Source of the DNA: Peptoclostridium sp965368085
GTDB lineage: Bacteria; Bacillota; Clostridia; Peptostreptococcales; Peptostreptococcaceae
DNA: 64,000 bases
Assembly: GCA_965368085.1 (NCBI GenBank)
Contig: CBDULP010000005.1
Location: 1 to 64,000, forward strand
Direction of reading: 5' to 3'
Made by a program: the position numbers and the translations under genes. Below, one piece after another: positions 1 through 9,395 of this stretch; the first letter of the stretch is position 1, and every line of letters starts with the position of its first letter. A model generated the notes under the pieces. The model was not told the DNA's origin, did not search any database, and saw only the letters and a list, made by a program, of their open reading frames with translations.

Positions 1-33
1 TGCAAAGGGCGAGAGAATAGAAATAGACTAATG

Positions 34-228
34 GGCATATGAGGCATAAAACGTCCGGACGTCTTGCGCTTTGGAGCTGCACACATCTCATTCAGCCTAC
101 AGCCGGGAACCCTTTGAAACTCGCTGCGCTCAAACAAGTCAAAGCTTCCATCGGCTATCAGGCAGAATTTCAATGGACAGCTCTACAAAGCTTCAGAAAG
201 CCGGATTTATTCATACCTGCACATGCCT
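34..228. repeat. MITE-like dispersed repeat, copy A
   Basis: This stretch of about 195 bp shares several blocks with 43146-43468: the TTTGAAACTC...GCTCA core, the GAATTTCAATG block, the CAGAAAGCCGG block and the CACATGCCTTT end. Its two ends are imperfect inverted repeats of roughly 27 bp (left GGGCATATGAGGCATA, right read in reverse AGGCATGTGCAGGTATGA). No transposase lies inside. Two diverged copies with inverted ends suggest a non-autonomous mobile element or a family of structured intergenic repeats. The 71-codon open frame across it is not credible as a gene. Bases 1-33 hold nothing I recognise. Confidence 0.65.
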
Positions 229-287
229 TTTGCGATTATGCTAAGAATATATAAAATAACAGCTTAAGTACAAATTACATGCAGGTG

Positions 288-315
288 TTGACAAATATCC
301 AGAATATTATATAAT
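288..315 (+). promoter_or_regulatory. sigma-A promoter of the valS leader
   Basis: TTGACA at 288-293 and TATAAT at 310-315 are separated by 16 bp. Transcription would begin near 322, just ahead of the T-box leader. Confidence 0.75.
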
Positions 316-334
316 AAACTAAAAATCATATTGA

Positions 335-578
335 CTGCAATGATGAAGAGGAGTATATCATTTTCTTTTTTTAGAGAGGGAGATTCAAGGGCTGAAAGGT
401 CTCCTATTTAGAGGTGGTGGAAGGTAGCTTCGGAGCTTTTGGCCTGAAAGTGGAGTAGGGCTGGACGGTTGTACCGTTATAACATTTGAGAGCCATGGGC
501 GGATTTGTTTGTCTGTGGAATTAAGGTGGTATCGCGAATTTGTGACCCTCGTCCTTATTTTTTGGACGGGGGTTTTTT
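335..578 (+). promoter_or_regulatory. T-box leader controlling valS
   Basis: The leader starts with the typical GATGAAGAGGAGTA stem I base. It carries the conserved T-box sequence AAGGTGGTATCGCG at 523-536, which pairs with the NCCA end of uncharged tRNA. It ends in an intrinsic terminator with stem 546-554/564-572 and a T run at 573-578. The antiterminator forms only when uncharged tRNA is bound, so valS should be induced by valine starvation. tRNA-Val as the ligand is inferred from the downstream gene; I could not place the specifier codon with confidence. Confidence 0.9.
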
Positions 579-623
579 GGTGCAATAATAACAATATGAA
601 TCACATACACAGGAGGGAACAAA

Positions 624-3293
624 ATGAGCATAGAAAATTTGCCTAAGACGTATGATCCTAAGCATTTTGAAGAAAGACTATACAAGAAATGGGAGGAAGA
701 AGGCTACTTCAAGGGAGTTGTAGACCATGACAAGGACCCTTACAGCATAATGCTTCCACCGCCAAACATAACAGGACAGCTTCACATGGGCCATGCGCTT
801 GATCATACGCTTCAGGACATACTTATAAGATGGAGAAGGATGCAGGGAAAGGCTACGCTTTGGCAGCCCGGAACAGACCATGCCAGCATAGCTACAGAGG
901 TAAAGGTTGTAGAGAGAATACTCAAAGACGAAGGAAAGACAAAATACGACCTTGGAAGAGATGAGTTCCTAAAGAGAGCATGGGACTGGAGAGACGAGTT
1001 CGGAAGAAGAATAGTAACACAGATGAAAAAGCTTGGAGACTCGTGCGACTGGGAAAAAGAAAGATTCACAATGGACGAGGGCTGCAACAAGGCTGTTACT
1101 GAATTTTTCGTAAAGCTTTATGAAGACGGCCACATATACAGGGGAAACAGGATAATAAACTGGTGTCCTGACTGTAAGACTTCCCTTTCGGATGCAGAGG
1201 TTGAGCACGAAGAGTCTGAAGGCTTTTTCTGGCATTTCAAATACCCTGTAAAGGACAGCGACGAGAATATAATAATAGCGACTACAAGACCTGAGACAAT
1301 ACTTGGAGATACGGCAGTGGCTGTAAACCCTGAAGATGAAAGATACGCGCATCTTGTAGGAAAGACTCTTGTGCTTCCTGGAGTGGGAAGGGAAATACCT
1401 ATAATAGCCGATGACTATGTTGAAATGGATTTTGGAACAGGTGCGGTAAAGATAACTCCTGCGCACGACCCTAACGACTTCGAGGTTGGAGCAAGACACG
1501 ACCTTGAAAAGATAGTGGTTATGAATGAAGATGGAACAATGAACGAAAAAGCAGGAAAATATAATGGAATGGACAGATACGAGTGCAGAAAGGCAATAGT
1601 CAAGGACCTTAAAGAAGCTGGATTCCTTGTAAAGATAGAGCCTCACAGTCACAACGTTGGACATTGCTACAGATGTAACACTGTAGTTGAGCCTATGGTG
1701 TCGGATCAGTGGTTTGTAAAGATGGAAGGTCTTGCAAAGCCTGCAATAGATGCGGTTAAAGACAAGAAGATAAAGCTTGTTCCTGAAAGGTTCGACAAGA
1801 CTTATTTCCACTGGCTTGAAAACATAAGAGACTGGTGCATATCGAGACAGCTTTGGTGGGGACACAGAATACCTGCTTACTACTGCGACGAGTGCGGTGA
1901 GATAATGGTTTCAAGAACTAATCCGGAGTGTTGCAGCAAGTGCAGCAGCAAGAATGTAAGACAGGACGAGGATGTTCTTGACACATGGTTCAGTTCTGCT
2001 CTTTGGCCGTTTTCAACTCTTGGTTGGCCGGAGAAGACAAAGGAGCTTGACTTCTTCTATCCTACGAGTGTTCTTGTTACAGGCTACGACATAATATTCT
2101 TCTGGGTTATAAGAATGGCGTTTGCAGCGCTTTACTGTACAGGAGAGGTACCATTTGAGTACGTGCTTATACACGGTCTTGTAAGGGACTCTCAGGGAAG
2201 AAAGATGAGTAAGTCTCTTGGGAACGGAATAGATCCTCTTGAGATAATAGAGCAATACGGAGCGGACGCCCTAAGATTCACTCTTGCGACAGGAAACACT
2301 CCTGGAAACGACATGAGATTCTACATGGAGAGGGTTGAATCTTCGAGAAACTTTGCAAACAAGCTTTGGAACGCATCGAGATTCGTATTCATGAACCTTG
2401 AAGACGACATGCTAAATGATCTTGACAGGGAAAGTGTTAAGGACGATCTTCAGCTTGCGGACAAGTGGATACTTTCAAGGCTTAACGGCTTTGTAAAAGA
2501 CATAGCTGACAATATGGAAAAATTCGAGCTTGGAATAGCAGTTCAAAAGATATACGAATTCACTTGGTCTGAATACTGCGACTGGTATATAGAAATGGTA
2601 AAACCAAGACTTTATTCTGATGACATGAATACGAAGAAGGCTGCGCTTTGGACGCTTACGTATGTGCTTGAAAACATACTTAAGCTGCTTCATCCATTCA
2701 TGCCTTTCATAACAGAGGAGATATACAGCTATCTTCCGACTGCTTCGGGAGATGTAATGGTTTCGAGCTGGCCGACATACAGCGAGGAAAACAACTTCAG
2801 CGCTGAAGAGGAAAGCATGAACCTTGTAATGGAGGCTGTAAGAAACATAAGAAATATAAGAGCTGAAATGAATGTTCCGCCATCTAAAAAGGCAAGTGTA
2901 ATACTTGTATGCTCTGGTGACAAGATGGACAGCATGAATAGTGGAAAGGAGTACTTCATTAGCATGGCTTCGGCTTCAAATGTTATAATCACAGGTGACA
3001 AGAGTGAAGTTCCAGAAGATGCTATGTCTTCAGTTGTTGAAGGAGTCGAGATATTCCTTCCTCTTGATGAGCTTGTTGACTTTGAAAAGGAGATAGAAAG
3101 ACTTCAAAAAGAGAAGGCAAAACTAGAGGGCGAGCTTAAGAGAGTCTCTGGAAAGCTTTCAAACCAAGGATTCATAGCTAAGGCACCGGAAACGCTTATA
3201 GAAGAAGAAAAGGCAAAGCAGGCAAAATACCAGGAAATGATGGATATGGTGCTTGAAAGACTAGAAACACTTGAAAAAAAGATGAAAAAATAA
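624..3293 (+). CDS. valS: Valine--tRNA ligase
   Basis: Class I aminoacyl-tRNA synthetase that charges tRNA-Val with valine in the cytoplasm. Its 889 residues are normal for bacterial ValRS. The HIGH-type motif HMGH is at residues 54-57 and KMSKS at 527-531. A cysteine cluster (CDEC...CCSKC) near residues 420-445 looks like a zinc knuckle in the catalytic insertion. The C-terminal 70 residues are charged and heptad-like, matching the ValRS coiled-coil tRNA arm. The start is fixed by AGGAGGG at 611-617. The gene is controlled by the T-box directly upstream. It is followed by an inverted repeat and folC, a common clostridial order. Confidence 0.97.
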   Translation: MSIENLPKTYDPKHFEERLYKKWEEEGYFKGVVDHDKDPYSIMLPPPNITGQLHMGHALDHTLQDILIRWRRMQGKATLWQPGTDHASIATEVKVVERILKDEGKTKYDLGRDEFLKRAWDWRDEFGRRIVTQMKKLGDSCDWEKERFTMDEGCNKAVTEFFVKLYEDGHIYRGNRIINWCPDCKTSLSDAEVEHEESEGFFWHFKYPVKDSDENIIIATTRPETILGDTAVAVNPEDERYAHLVGKTLVLPGVGREIPIIADDYVEMDFGTGAVKITPAHDPNDFEVGARHDLEKIVVMNEDGTMNEKAGKYNGMDRYECRKAIVKDLKEAGFLVKIEPHSHNVGHCYRCNTVVEPMVSDQWFVKMEGLAKPAIDAVKDKKIKLVPERFDKTYFHWLENIRDWCISRQLWWGHRIPAYYCDECGEIMVSRTNPECCSKCSSKNVRQDEDVLDTWFSSALWPFSTLGWPEKTKELDFFYPTSVLVTGYDIIFFWVIRMAFAALYCTGEVPFEYVLIHGLVRDSQGRKMSKSLGNGIDPLEIIEQYGADALRFTLATGNTPGNDMRFYMERVESSRNFANKLWNASRFVFMNLEDDMLNDLDRESVKDDLQLADKWILSRLNGFVKDIADNMEKFELGIAVQKIYEFTWSEYCDWYIEMVKPRLYSDDMNTKKAALWTLTYVLENILKLLHPFMPFITEEIYSYLPTASGDVMVSSWPTYSEENNFSAEEESMNLVMEAVRNIRNIRAEMNVPPSKKASVILVCSGDKMDSMNSGKEYFISMASASNVIITGDKSEVPEDAMSSVVEGVEIFLPLDELVDFEKEIERLQKEKAKLEGELKRVSGKLSNQGFIAKAPETLIEEEKAKQAKYQEMMDMVLERLETLEKKMKK

Positions 3294-3316
3294 GAAAATA
3301 GTATTAAATACATGAT

Positions 3317-3345
3317 AAAGCCGAAAACATATTGTTTTCGGCTTT
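3317..3345 (+). terminator. Inverted repeat between valS and folC
   Basis: A perfect 12-bp stem (AAAGCCGAAAAC and its complement) with a 5-nt loop ends in TTT only. It may act as a weak terminator or attenuator ahead of folC, which starts about 20 bases later. Confidence 0.5.
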
Positions 3346-3366
3346 ACAGGCATAGAGGTGAAATTG

Positions 3367-4671
3367 ATGAACTACAGGGAGGCGCTTGATTATATCCATT
3401 CCACAGCTAAGTTCGGAAGTGTTCTTGGCCTTGAAAGGATAAAGAAACTCATGGAAATATTGGGAGACCCGCAGGAAAAGCTCAAAGTAATACATGTGGG
3501 AGGAACAAACGGCAAAGGGTCTACATCATCATTCATAAGTCACATACTGACTCAGTCGGGATACAAGACGGGGCTTTTTACATCTCCATATCTTGAAAGC
3601 TTTTGTGAAAGGATAAAAATAGACTCTCAAGACATAGGCAAAGACGAGCTTGCAAAATCGGCCACTGCGGTTAAAAAGGCGGTAGACACCCTTTTGGATA
3701 TGGGATTTGACCATCCGACTGAGTTTGAGATAGTAACCGCGATAGCCTTTTACTACTACTGCGAAAAAGAGGTTGATTTTGTGGTTCTTGAAGTGGGTCT
3801 TGGAGGAAGGTATGATGCGACGAATATAATAAAAAAACCAGTTGTAAGCGTGATAACACCTATAGACAAGGACCATATGGACGTGCTCGGAGACACAATT
3901 GAAAAGATAGCGTACGAAAAGGCGGGTATAATAAAGCCCAAAAGTCCTGTAATACTGTATCCTCAAAGCAAAGAGGCCATGGAAGTAATAAAGAGGGTTG
4001 CTGCTGAAAATGATTCAAGGCTTATAATCGCCGACATAGAAGGGAATATAAAAAAAAGCGATCTTTCGGGACAGGTTTTTGACTGCACGGTAGACGGCCA
4101 TAAGTTTGAAGATATGAAAATAGGCCTTATAGGAAGACACCAGGTGAACAATGCCATAGTGGCGCTCAATGTCGTGTGGGAGCTGAGCAAGACATTCGAC
4201 TATTTCATAGCAAAAGACTGCATGTACAAGGGGCTTGAAAAGACGGTCTGGCCCGGACGGCTTGAGATATTGAAAAGAAATCCGGATATAATAATAGATG
4301 GAGCCCACAATATCCACGGTGCAAAGGCACTTTCAAAGTTTATGAGCGAAAACTTCAAAAGGGAAAAAACGATACTAGTTCTTGGAATGTTAAGGGACAA
4401 AGAGGTTGACAAGGTAATAAGAGAACTTGTTCCTCTGGCAGGAACCGTAGTGTGCACATCTCCTGAAAATCCAAGGGCCATGGATTCAGCGGAGCTTTCA
4501 GATATGATAAGGGCGGAAATTAAAGGCGTGCACATAATCGCAAGCAACAACAGTATAAGAAAATCAATACACGAGGCGGTTAATATTGCAAAAGAGGATA
4601 GCTCCATAATAATTGCAGGTTCTCTTTACATGATAGGAAGCGTGAGAAGCATAATATTGAGTGAAAATTAA
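3367..4671 (+). CDS. folC: Bifunctional folylpolyglutamate synthase / dihydrofolate synthase
   Basis: Mur-ligase-type ATP-dependent enzyme that adds glutamate to dihydropteroate and to folates, retaining them in the cell. The P-loop GGTNGKGST is at about residues 45-53, and the central DIIIDGAHN motif typical of FolC is present. The protein is 434 residues from this start. I chose ATG 3367 over an upstream in-frame GTG at 3358 because the GTG lies inside the Shine-Dalgarno sequence AGAGGTG, which spaces correctly for 3367. FolC behind valS is a recurrent arrangement in Clostridia. A strong terminator follows. Confidence 0.93.
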   Translation: MNYREALDYIHSTAKFGSVLGLERIKKLMEILGDPQEKLKVIHVGGTNGKGSTSSFISHILTQSGYKTGLFTSPYLESFCERIKIDSQDIGKDELAKSATAVKKAVDTLLDMGFDHPTEFEIVTAIAFYYYCEKEVDFVVLEVGLGGRYDATNIIKKPVVSVITPIDKDHMDVLGDTIEKIAYEKAGIIKPKSPVILYPQSKEAMEVIKRVAAENDSRLIIADIEGNIKKSDLSGQVFDCTVDGHKFEDMKIGLIGRHQVNNAIVALNVVWELSKTFDYFIAKDCMYKGLEKTVWPGRLEILKRNPDIIIDGAHNIHGAKALSKFMSENFKREKTILVLGMLRDKEVDKVIRELVPLAGTVVCTSPENPRAMDSAELSDMIRAEIKGVHIIASNNSIRKSIHEAVNIAKEDSSIIIAGSLYMIGSVRSIILSEN

Positions 4672-4680
4672 ATTGAATAC

Positions 4681-4720
4681 AACTAATGGGACCGGCTGAA
4701 ATCAGCCGGTCCCATTAGTT
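4681..4720 (+). terminator. Long hairpin after folC
   Basis: A perfect 19-bp inverted repeat (arms 4681-4699 and 4702-4720, core GGGACCGGCTGA) separates folC from the phosphate locus. The following T run is short (TTTGT). The symmetry suggests it could stop transcription from either side. Confidence 0.7.
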
Positions 4721-4741
4721 TGTAAAATAAACACAATAATC

Positions 4742-4816
4742 TTAACGTTAACTTAACACGGTTAACACAATGTTAACGGCTAGAAGGGTTTACTTTTCAA
4801 CGTTTGATGCTATAAT
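4742..4816 (+). promoter_or_regulatory. Pho-box promoter of pstS
   Basis: TTAAC repeats begin at 4742, 4753, 4762 and 4773 (spacing 11-9-11), with one extra at 4748. This resembles the TTAACA-type direct repeats bound by PhoP/PhoB response regulators. A TATAAT -10 box lies at 4811-4816, preceded by CAACGTTTGATGC. The same repeat spacing and the same -10 context recur upstream of pstC at 8246-8310. Induction by phosphate starvation is inferred. Confidence 0.75.
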
Positions 4817-4913
4817 CTTATTTGTAAGATAAATTAAATGCAAATGACACGACGGAATATAAAATTGAAATTGTCCGCGTGAAAAAAACAAAAAATGAGA
4901 GGGGAACCTAAAA

Positions 4914-5858
4914 ATGAAATTCAAAAAAAGACTTGGATTTTTATCAATGATTTTGCTTTCTTCAATGCTTGCATTCACAGGATGTGGCGGAGGAAAAGAT
5001 GCAGGTACAGAAGGAGAGACAGCAAAACTTTCGGGAGAAATTAAAATCGATGGTTCATCTACAGTATTTCCTATAACAGAGGCTGTAGCGGAAGAGTTCC
5101 TTGCAGAGCATCCTGATGTAAGAGTACCGGTTGGGGTTTCTGGAACTGGTGGAGGATTCAAAAAATTTACGATAAACGAGACAGACATAAACGACGCTTC
5201 AAGACCTATTAAGGACACAGAGGCTGCAAAAGCTGAAGAAAACGGAATCGAATACATTGATTTCACGGTTGCATATGACGGGCTATCAGTTGTTGTAAAT
5301 CCTGAAAATGACTGGGTTGACAGCCTTAGCGTAGAAGAACTTAATAAGATATGGGCTCCAGACAGTACAGTGAAGACTTGGAAAGATGTAAGAGCTGAGT
5401 GGCCAAATGAAGAAATAAAGTTCTACGCGCCTGGAACTGACTCTGGAACATTCGATTACTTCACTGAAGAAATAAACGGAGAGAGCGGTGCAATGAGACC
5501 GGACTTTACTCCAAGTGAAGACGACAACGTGCTTGTACAGGGAATAAGCGGAGACAAGAACTCAATAGGATTCTTCGGGTACGCTTACTATGCAGAAAAC
5601 AAGGACAAGGTTAAAATTGTAAAGATAGACGGCGGAAGCGGTCCTGTTGAACCTACGTTTGAAACTATAAAATCAGGAGAATACGCACCTCTTTCAAGAC
5701 CACTTTTCATATATGTGAACAAGTCATCTCTTGAGAAAGAAGAAGTTAAGACGTTTGTGCAGTTTTATCTTGAAAATGCAAAAGACCTTGCAGCAGAAGT
5801 TGGATATGTAGCTCTTCCAGATGAAGAGTACCAAAAGGGGCTTGACCTTATAAAATAA
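4914..5858 (+). CDS. pstS: Phosphate ABC transporter substrate-binding lipoprotein
   Basis: High-affinity phosphate receptor of the Pst system, anchored to the outer face of the membrane. A lipoprotein signal peptide with lipobox FTGC puts the mature N-terminal cysteine at about residue 24. The family signature DGSSTVFPITEAV follows at about residue 44, and the phosphate-loop segment SGTGGGFKKF near residue 78. The 314-residue length is normal. A good Shine-Dalgarno (GAGGGG) precedes the ATG. A Pho-box promoter lies upstream and a hairpin terminator downstream, so pstS can be made in excess of the permease. Confidence 0.95.
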   Translation: MKFKKRLGFLSMILLSSMLAFTGCGGGKDAGTEGETAKLSGEIKIDGSSTVFPITEAVAEEFLAEHPDVRVPVGVSGTGGGFKKFTINETDINDASRPIKDTEAAKAEENGIEYIDFTVAYDGLSVVVNPENDWVDSLSVEELNKIWAPDSTVKTWKDVRAEWPNEEIKFYAPGTDSGTFDYFTEEINGESGAMRPDFTPSEDDNVLVQGISGDKNSIGFFGYAYYAENKDKVKIVKIDGGSGPVEPTFETIKSGEYAPLSRPLFIYVNKSSLEKEEVKTFVQFYLENAKDLAAEVGYVALPDEEYQKGLDLIK

Positions 5859-5883
5859 TCTACAAAACAAAAATATAAAACTG

Positions 5884-5914
5884 AAAAGCGCCTCCATTTG
5901 GAAGGCGCTTTTTA
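5884..5914 (+). terminator. Terminator after pstS
   Basis: An AAAGCGCCT...AGGCGCTTT stem with a short loop is followed by a T run. It separates pstS from the chemoreceptor gene. Confidence 0.8.
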
Positions 5915-5946
5915 AATGTGATTATTTGAATTCAGGGGGGATCTGG

Positions 5947-8223
5947 ATGAGAGGAATAAGGGGAAAAATAAAACTGAAGAAAATAGCTCGTTATATAAAA
6001 AAGAGCAAGGCCAAAGATAAAAACAAAGGAGAAATTAAACGGGCGATATCAAGCCGATTCAAAATAAAAAATAAAAAAGAGCTGTCGAGGTTTTTGAGTG
6101 AAATAAAAAACATAAAGAGCAGAGATGCAAAAAAGGCAGCTAAGCAAGCGCTGATAATTGTTCTAAAGAATTTTAAAAGGATATTCAATTCGCCAGAAAT
6201 ATCACTTAGATTTCAACTTCTGCTGGTAATGGTGATGATCTCAGTAATTCCAGTAATGGCAATGGGAGGCTTTACATACTTTAAAGTACAAGGTCAGATA
6301 AATTCAGTACAGGAGGAGATGCTCCATGCGAAGTCAAATGAGGTCAAAACAAGCCTTGACCTCATGATACAAAATTCCCAGACTGTAATGCAGGGAATTG
6401 AAGCGCAGCCGGATCTGGCGCTGCTCATGGAGGATGTGAACAGTGACTTTAAAATAGACGATAGGATAAGGCTCAACAAAATAAGCTTTTCACTCCAAAA
6501 TGCAGTAAAGTCATCAAAGGGGCTTTATGAAACAATACTTATAACGGATGTAAACGGCAATGTTATTTCAGTCGGATCAAAGCACAATGACGAATATATG
6601 AGGAAAAATTTTTCTGACGAGGTGTATTTTGAATCCATAGAAAGCGGCTATGATTTTGTGATTGGCAAACCGTTTATATCTGAAGCTACAGGGAAGACAA
6701 TAATTCCAGCTGCAAAGCCTATATCTACACTTGCTCAAAAGCTTGGGGTCATGGTTATAATGTATGACCTTGAAAAATTTACTCAGCCAATAGAGGACAT
6801 ATCGGTTGGGAATGCAGGATTTATATACATAGTAGATGAGGATGGAAACACACTTTATAATAACGATATAAAAAATGGGCATGATTATGCAAATAGCAGA
6901 CTCATAAAAAATTCCATTGAAAAGCTGGGTGATGAAAATGAAAATGCAGCAGGATTTGGATTTTATACCATAGAGGGAACAAAAAACGCTGCAGCATTTG
7001 AAAGCCTTCAAAATGCACCATGGCTTGTAGTGGCTAACATAGAAAAATCGGAATTTGAAAGCGGAATGTATGCAGTGCGGAATTTCATATTTATACTTAC
7101 AGCATTTATTGTAGTGATTTGCATGGTTTCGGCATTCAAATTTTCAAAAAATATAGAAACGCCTATAAAATCAATAGTACAGCTTATGAATAAAGTGGCT
7201 AAGGGAGACCTTGATGTAAATGCCGACTTTGCAGTCAACAAGGAGATAAAGGGGCTGAATGACGTATTCAACCTCATGGTAAAAGAGCTCAAAACGCTTA
7301 TAGAAAACATAAGCGCAGCTTCTGAAAGCATGAACAGGGCATCCGGGTATATAGGTGAAATTTCGGGCAATGCCTGTGAATTTACAAATGAGATGGCATG
7401 TGTTGTCGAGCAGGTGCATATAGGCGCGGCAAGCCAGACTATGGAGCTTGAAAATGCATCTGGTGAGTTATTGGATCTGGACGGCCTGATAACTAAGACA
7501 AACGGTTATATTGAAAATATGATGAAGACTTCCGAACGAACAGACCAGCTTATAAGCACGGGAGGAAAGCATATGGATATAATGGAGGAAAAGTCAAATA
7601 CGGCCTACAATTGCTCTATGGAGGTTGAATCTGAAATGAAAGGGCTTGTGGATCATATAGACAGGATACAGGAAATAGTTGCTACAATAGCTACGATATC
7701 TAAAAAGACAAACCTGCTTGCACTAAATGCCAGCATAGAAGCGGCAAGGGCAGGAGAAGCAGGAAGAGGATTTTCTGTTGTAGCTGACGAGATAAGAAAA
7801 CTTGCCGAAATGGTAAGAAGCGAGTCGGATACAATAAAAGAAATAACAGAGGGCATAAGGGTGAAGACTCATTCGACGGTAGTGATTTCAAGTGAAAACG
7901 GAAGGGCGATAAAATCGCAAAGAGAAGCTGTACGTGATACTAAGTGTGCATTTGATGACATACTTAAAAATATAATGTGCATGATTGAAGACATAAATAT
8001 GGTGGAAGGAAACATATCAAGAATAAACGAAATGAAAGACGGGATAATAAATTCGGTTTCGCAAATTTCACAAATAGCTCAAAGCTCCGCGGGCATGAGT
8101 GAGAGTGCAAATGAAAAGTCAAAGCTTCAGTTTAAGATAATGGAAGATATGAAAAAGGAAAGCGACGATTTGGACAGGCTTTCTCAAAATTTAAAGGAAT
8201 TGATAAGGATATTTGGATATTAA
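5947..8223 (+). CDS. Methyl-accepting chemotaxis protein inside the pst locus
   Basis: Membrane chemoreceptor. From ATG 5947 it has an unusually long basic N-terminal tail of about 88 residues, a membrane helix (about 89-111), an extracellular sensor domain of about 265 residues that looks like a Cache domain, and a second helix (about 378-400). A HAMP linker and a signalling domain follow, with the conserved hairpin tip KKTNLLALNASIEAARAGE. I preferred ATG 5947, with AGGGGGG seven bases upstream, to a TTG at 5926. It lies between pstS and pstC on the same strand. A role in phosphate-linked taxis is inferred from position only; the ligand is unknown. The basic tail is not a usual part of the family. 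Confidence 0.85.
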   Translation: MRGIRGKIKLKKIARYIKKSKAKDKNKGEIKRAISSRFKIKNKKELSRFLSEIKNIKSRDAKKAAKQALIIVLKNFKRIFNSPEISLRFQLLLVMVMISVIPVMAMGGFTYFKVQGQINSVQEEMLHAKSNEVKTSLDLMIQNSQTVMQGIEAQPDLALLMEDVNSDFKIDDRIRLNKISFSLQNAVKSSKGLYETILITDVNGNVISVGSKHNDEYMRKNFSDEVYFESIESGYDFVIGKPFISEATGKTIIPAAKPISTLAQKLGVMVIMYDLEKFTQPIEDISVGNAGFIYIVDEDGNTLYNNDIKNGHDYANSRLIKNSIEKLGDENENAAGFGFYTIEGTKNAAAFESLQNAPWLVVANIEKSEFESGMYAVRNFIFILTAFIVVICMVSAFKFSKNIETPIKSIVQLMNKVAKGDLDVNADFAVNKEIKGLNDVFNLMVKELKTLIENISAASESMNRASGYIGEISGNACEFTNEMACVVEQVHIGAASQTMELENASGELLDLDGLITKTNGYIENMMKTSERTDQLISTGGKHMDIMEEKSNTAYNCSMEVESEMKGLVDHIDRIQEIVATIATISKKTNLLALNASIEAARAGEAGRGFSVVADEIRKLAEMVRSESDTIKEITEGIRVKTHSTVVISSENGRAIKSQREAVRDTKCAFDDILKNIMCMIEDINMVEGNISRINEMKDGIINSVSQISQIAQSSAGMSESANEKSKLQFKIMEDMKKESDDLDRLSQNLKELIRIFGY

Positions 8224-8245
8224 TTTGAAGTATGGAGTAACAATC

Positions 8246-8310
8246 TTAACATGAACTTAACACGTTTAACGCAATGTTAACCGCTGTATTCCAACGTTTG
8301 ATGCTATAAT
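8246..8310 (+). promoter_or_regulatory. Pho-box promoter of pstC-pstA
   Basis: TTAAC repeats start at 8246, 8257, 8266 and 8277, the same 11-9-11 spacing as upstream of pstS. TATAAT is at 8305-8310 after the shared CAACGTTTGATGC. The repeat-to-(-10) distance is 10 bp shorter than at pstS, about one helical turn. The leader to the pstC start is about 150 nt and includes an AAGGCTTT...AAAGCCTT inverted repeat (about 8347-8378). Confidence 0.75.
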
Positions 8311-8473
8311 TTAACATGTAAACGAAGTCGATGCAAAGCAACTGGTAAGGCTTTCCCCATAAAACTGAAAAAGCCTTTATATTGAGATTCATCAATTGGC
8401 TGTTTAGCAGGGAAGACCTAAAAGCCAAATCAGATATATAGAATACAATCAGACGTAAAAGTGGAGGGTTACA

Positions 8474-9394
8474 ATGATTAAGAACGTAAAAATCAAGACT
8501 GCAGACAAGTATATAAAGAAGATGTATACTCAAGAGAAAATTGTAAAGACAATTCTTCAAATTTTTTCAGCGACATCGATACTTGTAACTTTGGGAATAG
8601 TGGTGACTCTTTTTTCGGAGACCATGAGCTTTTTCAATGAAGTTTCAATATTTGAATTCCTGTTCACTACAAAATGGACACCGACACTTGCGCCAAAGCA
8701 CTTCGGGGTTATCCCTCTGGTTATAGGAACTTTAATGATAGCTCTTATGTCGAGTGTGATATCAATACCTATAGGGCTTGGCAGTGCAATATACCTCAGC
8801 GAATTCGCCCCGGCGAATGTAAGAAAGGTAGTAAAGCCGGTGCTTGAGATACTTGCAGGCATACCTTCAATAGTATACGGATTCTTTGCACTTAATTTCA
8901 TAACACCGTTTTTAAGGGTTGTTTTCAACGATGTAGAAGTATTCAATGCAATGAGTGCTGCAATAGCTGTGGGAATAATGACAATGCCTATGGTTGCGTC
9001 TCTAAGCGAGGATGCTATGAAGGCGGTGCCCGATTCAATAAGAGAAGGTGCATATGCCCTTGGAACGACAAGATTCGAAGTAGCAGTGAAGGTTGTACTC
9101 CCAGCTGCGCTTTCAAATATAGTTTCGTCATTTGTGCTGGCAATATCACGTGCTATAGGGGAGACGATGATAGTTGCAATAGCGGCAGGGGCGAATAGCA
9201 ATCTGACGCTGAATCCATTGAAGAGTATACAGACCATGACTGGCTACATGGTAAACATAAGCCTTGGAGACATAGCGCATGGGTCTGTTGAATACAAGAC
9301 TGTGTTTGCGGTTGGATTCTTGCTTTTCCTTATGACTCTTTTCATGAACATACTTGCAAGACATATAGTGGCAAAATACAGGGAGGAATACTAA
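8474..9394 (+). CDS. pstC: Phosphate ABC transporter permease PstC
   Basis: One of the two membrane subunits of the Pst phosphate importer. The 306 residues contain six hydrophobic helices and the binding-protein-dependent permease signature (EAA loop) around REGAYALGTTRFEVAVKVVLP. GTGGAGGG lies just upstream of the ATG. Its stop codon is followed one base later by the pstA start. The locus lacks a pstB ATPase, so the energising subunit must be encoded elsewhere. Confidence 0.94.
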   Translation: MIKNVKIKTADKYIKKMYTQEKIVKTILQIFSATSILVTLGIVVTLFSETMSFFNEVSIFEFLFTTKWTPTLAPKHFGVIPLVIGTLMIALMSSVISIPIGLGSAIYLSEFAPANVRKVVKPVLEILAGIPSIVYGFFALNFITPFLRVVFNDVEVFNAMSAAIAVGIMTMPMVASLSEDAMKAVPDSIREGAYALGTTRFEVAVKVVLPAALSNIVSSFVLAISRAIGETMIVAIAAGANSNLTLNPLKSIQTMTGYMVNISLGDIAHGSVEYKTVFAVGFLLFLMTLFMNILARHIVAKYREEY

Positions 9395-9395
9395 T

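Noticed and set aside
39..254. 71-codon open frame at the start of the window
   Set aside because: It covers the MITE-like repeat, has no ribosome site and shares its sequence with non-coding copy B.
969..1865. 298-codon minus-strand open frame inside valS
   Set aside because: It is a shadow of the strongly biased valS codons; no family resemblance, and ValRS is intact on the other strand.
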